From positions 3,229,001 to 3,293,000 of the forward strand of contig JAPXFQ010001003.1 in the NCBI GenBank assembly GCA_028564705.1: 64,000 bases of DNA, given 5' to 3'. The notes under the pieces are model-generated. The model was not told where the DNA came from, did no database searches, and saw only the letters and a program-made list of their open reading frames with translations. A program made the translations under genes and the position numbers. The DNA comes from Apricaphanius iberus. Lineage: Eukaryota; Chordata; Actinopteri; Cyprinodontiformes; Aphaniidae. This document shows, piece after piece, positions 62,401 through 64,000 of the stretch (positions are counted from its first letter, which is position 1; every line of letters starts with the position of its first letter).

Positions 62401-63983
62401 CTAAGCTTACTCTTCTAGTTAATTATGTTTTTTTACAACAGAAAAAAAAACAACAACACATAGCCAATAAACTATGTTTTATCTATAGTATTTTACTTTA
62501 TTTCACTTATTTATAAGTGTCTCTTTGGGTCGAAGACTCCTCAAAATGCACAATAAAGAAGCTGATCCACTGGCTTTTGTAAACGTCATAGTAGACAAAT
62601 TGCCTCTGACAAATTTTGATATAGATTCGGAAGCACACTAGTTTCTTTTGTGGATGGATACTGCTGCAGACAATGACAGTGTTTATCTTCCTAACTGGAC
62701 CAGATCAGGTTTTACTGCTGTTTCTATTATCTTGTATATTATATCCTTCTATATTCATGAAATGAGTAAATGGACCCAAGCGCTGACAGGAGGCAGACAG
62801 AATCATGACGAATTTATTTAACAGCAAACAGACAAAGCAGAAGTAGAAGTCTATCAGCAGAGTCTGACAATGACTGTAAACCTAGAGAGCCTAAACACAT
62901 AGGGAGGGACTAACAGTTGGTACAGGGAAAAGATGAGAATAAGTAACTGAATGTAGAGCAGGTATTAAAAAGCTGATTAAGAATGGCAAACATAGAGATT
63001 ACACTTGAAGGGAAACATGTGAGAGAGAAAAACTTAACAGATAACTTATAATAGATCGTTAAAATGGTTGAGGTGTTAGCTTCAAATTGGAACTTTAACA
63101 AGAAAAACAGAAGTAATAATAACCGTTGTCTCCTCTTTTAGGGTCTCCTCTTCATCATCAGCAGCAACAACGCCCTACATCTCTCCTGTACCAACAACAG
63201 CACTATAATTTACCCTACATGGGCCAGACTCACTTCCCGTTCCCATATCCCGGATCCCCAGGTTCTCCAAAACCTGCAGGGCTGCATCCTCCCCTTACTC
63301 GGGTAGCCAGTAACCCTACCTTTCCCTCTGTTCCCTCCCCAACACCCAGCTCTCCCAGTCCAGTGAACGAGACCCCAAGTCCCACAATGGAAAGCGTCAC
63401 CATGTCCCCACCTGCACCACAGCCTCCCAACATGTGGCCACCCCACACTCAACCGTTGTTCTCTTTAGCTAATGTCATCTCGATGGCCATGAGCATGGCT
63501 CAGTCTTTTATACCCCCTCCAAACCTGTCCACTCAGGTGATGCCCTCCATTCCAGGCTTCCACCCACACCTGCAAGGTCCCATGGCTACTTCTTCAGGTT
63601 ACCCATCCATCTACCCACACCATTATCAGACTGCACCGCAGGTAGAAGTCCCATACCCTCCAGTGGGCATCCATTCTCAGAACATCTATCAAAGTCCAGA
63701 GCATGCTCCTCAAATGGATGGATTCGGGTTTTACCAGAACCTTCATCCACGGTGGCAGCATCCTGTGTTGCCACCTTCCATGTCATCCACTCCTCCGCTT
63801 TCCACTCTGGAACTCCAGCAACAGGTCCGATTAAACAGTTCACCCATTCCACATAAGGAGGACAGCAATATGGCACCATACTCAGCCCAGGTTCCACCCC
63901 AGCTTCAAACTGGAACAGGAGTATCCATATCTATGTCTTCATCAGATGCTTCCCCATCACCACCAGTGAGCCCAGAGAACACA
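10510..63983 (+). CDS. wnk4: wnk4, WNK lysine-deficient kinase 4, 15 coding exons (3' partial)
   Basis: WNK4 is a chloride-sensing Ser/Thr kinase that activates SPAK/OSR1 and so controls NCC, NKCC and KCC cotransporters. Coding exons: 10510-11139, 33464-33636, 33997-34217, 37170-37327, 43073-43161, 43364-43583, 46164-46524, 47895-48064, 49545-49618, 54278-54413, 55400-55516, 58212-58385, 60920-60974, 61211-61342, 63142-63983. All are GT-AG with continuous phase, giving 1184 codons. Domains: N-terminal Ser-rich region 1-170; kinase about 178-436 with Lys190 in the Gly-rich loop and Cys207 at the usual Lys position; CCT-like autoinhibitory domain about 441-525; KLHL3 degron 596-604; second CCT-like domain about 745-810; Pro/Ser/Gln-rich tail. 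WNK4 rather than WNK1-3 is chosen from [38 protein letters not shown], the degron, and vps25 next door. The start ATG has A at -3 and an in-frame stop at 10474. No SPAK-docking RFxV/I is seen, so it should lie in the missing 3' exons. Whether this is wnk4a or wnk4b cannot be decided. Confidence 0.95.
11940..12130 (+). mobile_element. Tc1-like transposon end fragment
   Basis: Phrases such as CCATTATGCACTGGTTTATG and TTGGTGTATCACAAAAATGCC, ending with GTGTGAATATTTTTGCC, match the 3' untranslated and terminal part of a common fish Tc1-like family. The expected end is a 'gaatacttttgcaa'-type terminal repeat. Confidence 0.6.
14040..14230 (-). mobile_element. Tc1-like transposon fragment, minus strand
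   Basis: AAAGCATGATGCTGCCACTA and GGTGCATTCAGAGTGATGTG, read here on +, are the reverse complement of the usual Tc1-like transposase segment. Upstream, GGTATTTTATGTGACAAACC matches the terminal region, so the copy appears internally deleted. Confidence 0.55.
14660..14720 (+). mobile_element. Tc1-like terminal fragment
   Basis: ATGCACACCACACTTTTCAG matches the sequence that follows the transposase stop in the same Tc1-like family. It is about 430 bp from the previous piece and may belong to the same or a second broken copy. Confidence 0.45.
17955..18038 (+). repeat. SINE-like retroposon fragment
   Basis: GGACTGGCGACCTG, CACCCCTCGCCCAATGG and ATAGGATGGATGCAT, in order, are the 3' part of a high-copy fish family that ends in (TGGA)n. 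The same family recurs at 25533, 44197 and 47115. This copy is truncated at its 5' end. Confidence 0.7.
18095..18330 (+). mobile_element. Tc1-like transposase fragment
   Basis: GGTGGTGGCAGTATCATC, AGAAGTTGGTTAGAGTTGAG and GGAGGCTGCAAAAGACTTGG appear in the order expected of the Tc1-like transposase gene. The frame is destroyed by indels. Confidence 0.65.
22813..23440 (+). mobile_element. Tc1-like transposon, 5' half (degenerate)
   Basis: It starts with TACAGTGCTTTGAAAAATTA, a form of the terminal repeat, followed by a 27-base T run (22844-22870). ATCCATCAGTCTGCAAAGTAT, then TTATCCACATTTTTAGAAAA and CCTCACTTGGCTTAGTTAAG follow. These correspond to the DNA-binding N-terminal part of the transposase gene. 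Many indels and stops. Confidence 0.65.
22844..22870. repeat. poly-T run (27)
   Basis: Homopolymer within the Tc1-like element. The length is probably variable. Confidence 0.85.
25533..26262 (+). repeat. SINE-like retroposon split by a transposon
   Basis: Left part CAATCTGTCCTGGGTTTACC, then CTGTCCAATGGTTGCTG (to 25585), and right part GGATGGATGCATGGATGG (26241-26258) are adjacent in other copies of the family (compare 17955-18038). They are separated here by the 652-bp insert at 25586-26237. Confidence 0.7.
25586..26237. mobile_element. PIF/Harbinger-like non-autonomous element
   Basis: Its terminal inverted repeats read AGCCTAGTTTATGCTTCT on the left and, reversed, AACTAGTTCATGCTTCT on the right. 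It is flanked by TAA on both sides (25583-25585, 26238-26240), the 3-bp TWA target duplication of PIF/Harbinger elements. GACGGAGAC occurs near both ends in opposite orientation. No transposase is encoded. Confidence 0.7.
27070..27093. repeat. poly-T run (24)
   Basis: Uninterrupted homopolymer in intron 1. Confidence 0.85.
27580..27835. mobile_element. Tc1-like terminal fragment
   Basis: GATTTTATGTGATGAACCGA, CACAAAGTATTTCATAATTA and AAGCATGATACATAGTTTGC resemble the conserved subterminal region of the fish Tc1-like family seen elsewhere in this intron. Neither end is clear. Confidence 0.5.
28521..29108. mobile_element. TA-flanked MITE candidate
   Basis: The left end CGTTTACATGCA and right end, reversed, CTTTTACATGCA differ at one base in twelve. 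Both are flanked by TA (28519-28520, 29109-29110). The inner sequence repeats ACATGCAGTGAAC-like and TCGATTTAGATGTGCATG-like motifs. There is no coding capacity. Duplication of TA suggests a Tc1/mariner-type or similar transposase acted in trans. Confidence 0.55.
29185..29690 (-). mobile_element. Tc1-like transposon, minus strand, internally deleted
   Basis: CACAGCATGATCTTGCCACT, CATCTGACCAAGGGTACCTT and CTTCCACGTGTTTGCTATGT are the reverse strand of the Tc1-like transposase gene. The right end GGTTGTAACATGATAAAATAC and GAATACTTTTGTTTGTAAAG is the terminal region. The frame is broken throughout. Confidence 0.65.
32395..33105 (+). mobile_element. Tc1/mariner-class transposon, 700-bp degenerate copy
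   Basis: CTCTGCAACAATGCCAATAGG, then GACAAATGAGACCAAGAAAT, AGGGGATGATGATTTGG, AGTCATACAGAAAATATTTT and AAGTGGTTCTACAAG form the ordered landmarks of a high-copy fish element. The transposase frame has many stops. Confidence 0.6.
33464..33636 (+). CDS. wnk4: wnk4 coding exon 2 (residues 211-268)
   Basis: It follows acceptor TTTCTGTAG after the 22.3-kb first intron. It encodes [20 protein letters not shown], then [20 protein letters not shown] and [14 protein letters not shown]: helix C and strands 4-5 of the kinase N-lobe. FSEEVDMLK and DSWKS are WNK4-type; the other WNKs read FKEEAEMLK. The exon ends inside the Thr268 codon. Confidence 0.95.
33637..33996 (+). other. wnk4 intron 2 (360 bp)
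   Basis: Short intron with an 18-base T run near 33672-33690. Nothing else is recognised. Confidence 0.8.
33997..34217 (+). CDS. wnk4: wnk4 coding exon 3 (residues 269-341, catalytic loop)
   Basis: This is the catalytic core. HRDLKCDN has HRD at 304-306, and the magnesium motif is DLG (325-327). The following DLGLATL carries Leu326 and Leu328, equivalent to the chloride-binding leucines of WNK1 and WNK4. The activation loop reads [11 protein letters not shown], with Ser335 and Ser339 matching the WNK1 autophosphorylation sites Ser378 and Ser382. Other WNK paralogues that I recall have Arg or Thr where this protein has Ser333. Confidence 0.96.
34553..34583. repeat. perfect 15-bp inverted repeat at LINE junction
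   Basis: GTATTTGACTATTAA (34553-34567) and its exact reverse complement (34569-34583) are separated by a single A. It ends where hAT-derived sequence gives way to LINE-derived sequence. Confidence 0.8.
34584..35012 (+). mobile_element. non-LTR retrotransposon 3' end inside hAT
   Basis: GGAGGACCCCCTCGAAAACG, AGATGTCTCATCTCAAGGGG and TTAATCCTCCCAATAAATAA, followed by an AAATAAA-type tail, match the 3' end of fish LINEs as I recall them. A T-rich stretch precedes. Only this 5'-truncated end is present; the clade is not certain. Confidence 0.55.
36024..36105 (+). repeat. dispersed repeat, copy 1
   Basis: GGCAAGGTAATTTTATTGTA, CACACTTTCAACACAAGGCA and ATTCAAGGTGCTTTACAT match copies at 52075, 54058 (reverse) and 60080 in this window. 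This is a common fish repeat of probable retroposon origin. Confidence 0.65.
37170..37327 (+). CDS. wnk4: wnk4 coding exon 4 (residues 342-394)
   Basis: It encodes [20 protein letters not shown], then [19 protein letters not shown] and [14 protein letters not shown], the P+1 loop and helices [12 protein letters not shown] is WNK4-like. Two changes stand out against the family as recalled: VYAL for VYAF and PYYEC for PYSEC. The exon ends in phase 0 at GTAAGT. Confidence 0.95.
41155..41640 (-). mobile_element. Sleeping Beauty-type Tc1 relic, minus strand
   Basis: CCCATTCCTCCTGATACAAT, CACATTTTCAATGTGATGGA and GTCAGGGCTGTGTGATAGCT lie left of the TA tract. TGTCTTGAGATGTTGATTCA and TTTTGTGAAATGCACCAGTT lie right of it. 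In order and orientation they are the reverse strand of a Sleeping Beauty/Tdr-type transposase gene. The TA microsatellite sits where the GTATGCTT block should continue. Confidence 0.7.
41417..41478. repeat. (TA)31 microsatellite
   Basis: Sixty-two bases of uninterrupted TA within the Tc1 relic. Tyr-Ile repeat frames on the minus strand are artefacts. Confidence 0.9.
43073..43161 (+). CDS. wnk4: wnk4 coding exon 5 (residues 395-424)
   Basis: It encodes [18 protein letters not shown], then [13 protein letters not shown]-lobe helices of the kinase domain. It lies between a pyrimidine-rich acceptor TTTACAG and donor GTGAAA, and a 202-bp intron follows. Arg424 is split across the junction. Confidence 0.94.
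43364..43583 (+). CDS. wnk4: wnk4 coding exon 6 (residues 425-497, CCT1 start)
   Basis: It finishes the kinase domain ([12 protein letters not shown]) and opens the CCT/OSR1-like autoinhibitory domain: [36 protein letters not shown], then [20 protein letters not shown]. The Phe-x-Phe in EFLFEL is the motif that in this family contacts and inhibits the kinase. KPGLKLWLR is closest to WNK4. The codon usage here is strikingly GC-rich against the AT-rich introns on either side. Confidence 0.95.
44197..45346 (-). repeat. SINE-like retroposon, minus strand, 13-bp target duplication
   Basis: Flanked by perfect copies of GGATAGTTAAGAT (44184-44196 and 45347-45359), the length expected for retroposition. 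The body reads CCATCCATCCATTTTCTGAA on the left and GGCGAGAGGCGGGGTACACC, CTGGACAGGTCGCCAGTCCA on the right. On the minus strand it ends in (TGGA)n. It is truncated at its 5' end and interrupted by a hAT element. Confidence 0.82.
44232..45250. mobile_element. hAT element (1019 bp) inside the SINE-like copy
   Basis: The termini TAGGGTTGGGCA are perfect 12-bp inverted repeats. Flanks TTCCTCAA (44224-44231 and 45251-45258) are an exact 8-bp duplication. Subterminal sequence carries repeated GATTCCGATTC-like words on the left and GGAACCGGTTC on the right. No hAT transposase or BED domain is encoded, so it is non-autonomous. The 108-residue frame crossing its right end is not a gene. Confidence 0.85.
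46164..46524 (+). CDS. wnk4: wnk4 coding exon 7 (residues 498-617, coiled coil and KLHL3 degron)
   Basis: It encodes [20 protein letters not shown], the end of the first CCT domain (VCEAD is WNK4-type). A basic and acidic helix follows ([20 protein letters not shown], residues 523-542), then a Pro/Ser linker. The acidic motif EPEEPEADQ is at residues 596-604 (46458-46484). In human WNK4 this motif binds KLHL3-CUL3, and its mutation causes familial hyperkalaemic hypertension. The exon ends AN plus one base at an unusual but valid ACT/GTGAGC donor. Confidence 0.94.
46815..47395. mobile_element. Tc1-like terminal region, split by SINE-like copy
   Basis: GGTTATTCAAAAGTATTAAC, ACTTTTTCACATTTTGTCAC and ATTTTATGGAGTAGATCAAC match the terminal and subterminal sequence of the fish Tc1-like family. 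CAGGCACTGTA (47380-47390) resembles the opposite terminus. Confidence 0.55.
47115..47317 (-). repeat. tRNA-headed SINE-like element, minus strand
   Basis: Read on the minus strand it begins GGGCGTCACAGTGATGCAGT, with a B-box-like GGGTTCGAATCCC and an A-box-like region upstream of it, and ends in ATGGATGGATG. Flanks ATTTTAGCTCA (47104-47114) and ATTTTAGATCA (47318-47328) are an 11-bp target duplication with one change. It is shorter than the full family through a central deletion. Confidence 0.75.
47895..48064 (+). CDS. wnk4: wnk4 coding exon 8 (residues 618-674)
   Basis: It opens with [17 protein letters not shown], a short acidic motif shared by vertebrate WNKs. A Thr/Pro-rich linker follows ([20 protein letters not shown]). 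The exon ends IPALRFPS at GTGAGC. RFPS does not fit the SPAK-docking pattern RFxV/I. Confidence 0.92.
48065..49544 (+). other. wnk4 intron 8 (1.5 kb)
   Basis: It begins with a short hAT-like patch (ATATCACGATACC near 48395), followed by a Tc1-like element at 48480-49255. The last 300 bp are AT-rich with nothing recognised. Confidence 0.7.
48480..49255 (-). mobile_element. Tc1-like transposon, minus strand, near full length but degenerate
   Basis: CATATGACCAGAGCAGCTTT, GCTACATGTTTGTCGTGTTC, CTGAGGCTTTCACAGAACAG and TACACACAGGTGGACTCTAT are ordered landmarks of the family on the reverse strand. It ends in GTGTGAATACTTTTGCAGG (49217-49235), the terminal repeat. No frame survives. Confidence 0.65.
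49545..49618 (+). CDS. wnk4: wnk4 coding exon 9 (residues 675-699)
   Basis: A short exon encoding [18 protein letters not shown], then FNSPVD and a split Ser codon. The acceptor is TTTGTTTTTAG and the donor GTAAAG. It is placed by phase (in 0, out 2) and by its position between two clear WNK exons; the protein itself is low-complexity linker. Confidence 0.86.
50371..50768. mobile_element. hAT-type MITE (398 bp)
   Basis: The left end TAGGGCTGGGTGTG and right end, reversed, TAGGGCTGTGTTG are imperfect inverted repeats. Flanks ATTACGCT and ATCATGCT agree at six of eight positions, as expected of an old 8-bp duplication. The inner GATTCGATTCCGATTCTCAT resembles the ends of the hAT element at 44232, suggesting related families. 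Confidence 0.65.
51040..51240 (+). mobile_element. Tc1-like transposase fragment
   Basis: ATGGAGAAAACTGTTAGTCA, AGTGAACCTTCCCAGGCTTA, CAAGAGCGCTACAACAACTC and TGACCTGCCTCAGTGAAGGT follow the order of the DNA-binding part of the Tc1-like transposase gene. It is the same family segment as 23200-23420. Confidence 0.65.
52075..52160 (+). repeat. dispersed repeat, copy 2
   Basis: AAGGCAATTTTATTTGTATA, ACACTTTCATCAACA and GCTTTACATGATTCGGTGAC match copies at 36024 and 60080. Confidence 0.65.
54058..54107 (-). repeat. dispersed repeat, copy 3 (short, reverse)
   Basis: GTAAAGCACCTTGAATTGCC and TTGTGTTGAAAGTGTGCAAT are the reverse complement of the family seen at 36024. Confidence 0.6.
54278..54413 (+). 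CDS. wnk4: wnk4 coding exon 10 (residues 700-744)
   Basis: It encodes [20 protein letters not shown], then [20 protein letters not shown] and LRITG. The acidic SDGYEG followed by a basic RRRARSRLR block precedes the second CCT-like domain, as in mammalian WNK4. The Arg-rich cluster could be a phosphorylation or 14-3-3 region; that is inference. Confidence 0.93.
54414..55399 (+). other. wnk4 intron 10 (986 bp)
   Basis: AT-rich, with a poly-C stretch near 55330-55345. No repeat family or gene recognised. Confidence 0.75.
55400..55516 (+). CDS. wnk4: wnk4 coding exon 11 (residues 745-783, CCT2)
   Basis: It encodes [20 protein letters not shown], then [19 protein letters not shown], the first half of the second CCT-like domain. 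KMVTF (763-767) fits the PP1-docking pattern K-x-V-x-F reported for WNK4. The exon is exactly 39 codons, in phase 0 at both ends. Confidence 0.95.
55517..58211 (+). other. wnk4 intron 11 (2.7 kb)
   Basis: Mostly unremarkable AT-rich sequence. Around 57036-57125, TTTATTAAACCAGGAGGTCT and GGGGCTAATCTGGCCAAAAG resemble a common dispersed fish repeat whose class I cannot name. Several open frames of 70-90 codons show no protein similarity. Confidence 0.65.
58212..58385 (+). CDS. wnk4: wnk4 coding exon 12 (residues 784-841)
   Basis: It completes the second CCT-like domain: [20 protein letters not shown], then [14 protein letters not shown]. The conserved SEFILPSE motif is intact. A linker follows, ending in LSSSQ before donor GTTAGC. 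It is phase 0 at both ends, so skipping it would keep the frame. Confidence 0.94.
59103..59123. repeat. (CA)n microsatellite
   Basis: About ten CA units after a C-run in intron 12. Confidence 0.8.
60080..60165 (+). repeat. dispersed repeat, copy 4
   Basis: GGGCAAGGCAATTTTATTTG, TATAGAACACTTTCAACAAC and TGTGCTTTACATGATTTAGT match the copies at 36024 and 52075. Confidence 0.65.
60920..60974 (+). CDS. wnk4: wnk4 coding exon 13 (residues 842-859)
   Basis: A 55-bp exon encoding [17 protein letters not shown] plus a split codon, between TTTTACAG and GTAAGT. It is placed by phase and strong splice sites; the peptide is Ser/His-rich linker. Confidence 0.85.
61211..61342 (+). CDS. wnk4: wnk4 coding exon 14 (residues 860-903)
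   Basis: It encodes [20 protein letters not shown], then [20 protein letters not shown] and HNTP, between CTTGTAG and GTAAAC. IRSQSF resembles basophilic-kinase or 14-3-3 recognition sites. At 132 bp it is a multiple of three and could be an optional cassette. Confidence 0.87.
61343..63141 (+). other. wnk4 intron 14 (1.8 kb)
   Basis: The first 150 bp are C-rich and read as Ser/Pro-rich frames, but no matching splice sites support an exon. The rest is AT-rich with no recognised repeat. Confidence 0.7.
63142..63983 (+). CDS. wnk4: wnk4 coding exon 15 (residues 904-1184), large Pro/Ser/Gln-rich exon
   Basis: An 842-bp exon with acceptor TCCTCTTTTAG and inferred donor GTGAGT at 63984. It opens with [14 protein letters not shown] and runs through Pro/Ser-rich, His/Gln-rich disordered sequence. 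[20 protein letters not shown] (about 1013-1032) is the only hydrophobic, helix-like element and is probably conserved in WNKs. No RFxV/I motif is present. If the donor is not used, the frame stops at a TAG eight bases from the window's end. I favour splicing because human WNK4 continues with further coding exons. Confidence 0.88.
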
Positions 63984-64000
63984 GTGAGTTTCACTTAGAT

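Noticed and set aside
63210..63897. Minus-strand frames of 72-103 codons over exon 15
   Set aside because: They are antisense to the verified Pro/Ser-rich coding exon; Gly/Trp-rich translation is expected from that composition.
10510..63983. Calling the kinase WNK1, WNK2 or WNK3
   Set aside because: [49 protein letters not shown] and the vps25 neighbour all favour WNK4.
1..64000. CRISPR arrays, operons, prophage or other prokaryotic systems
   Set aside because: The intron-rich genes and transposon content are those of a vertebrate nuclear genome; no regularly spaced repeats were seen.

Overview
The window is vertebrate nuclear DNA, almost certainly from a ray-finned (teleost) fish. It holds short GT-AG bounded exons in long AT-rich introns, two genes recognisable from their proteins, and many worn DNA transposons of types common in fish: Tc1/mariner relics including a Sleeping Beauty-like copy, hAT elements, a PIF/Harbinger-like element, and a tRNA-headed SINE-like family. 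There is no operon, CRISPR array or other prokaryotic architecture.

Left part (1-7726): the last four coding exons of vps25, a subunit of ESCRT-II, on the + strand. The first exons lie upstream of the window. The encoded C-terminal 109 residues equal the length of the corresponding part of human VPS25 (my recollection of that protein). A polyadenylation signal follows at 7721. Positions 7727-10476 are the intergenic stretch and the probable wnk4 promoter and 5' UTR, with a 28-base C run, a (AT)30 tract and a Tc1 relic.

Right part (10510-64000): fifteen coding exons of wnk4, a With-No-Lysine kinase, on the + strand. All exon phases join without a break to give 1184 codons; the last exons run off the right edge. 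The predicted protein has a complete WNK kinase domain, a CCT-like autoinhibitory domain, the acidic KLHL3 degron EPEEPEADQ, a second CCT-like domain with a PP1-docking-like KMVTF, and a long Pro/Ser/Gln-rich tail. The order VPS25 then WNK4, same strand, matches human 17q21 and supports the WNK4 assignment. The two gene products act separately, in endosomal sorting and in chloride-sensing control of ion cotransporters; neighbourhood here is conserved synteny, not a shared pathway.

The introns, above all intron 1 (22.3 kb), are a record of transposition. The clearest cases keep their target-site duplications: a 1019-bp hAT element (8-bp duplication) inside a SINE-like retroposon (13-bp duplication) in intron 6; an 1812-bp hAT element carrying LINE-derived and SINE-like sequence in intron 3; and a 652-bp Harbinger-like element inside another SINE-like copy in intron 1. 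I found no undescribed system. The points most worth checking are the substitutions in otherwise invariant kinase positions, the conserved degron, the nested elements, and two near-perfect hairpins in vps25 introns. All identifications are by eye; no alignment or database search was run.
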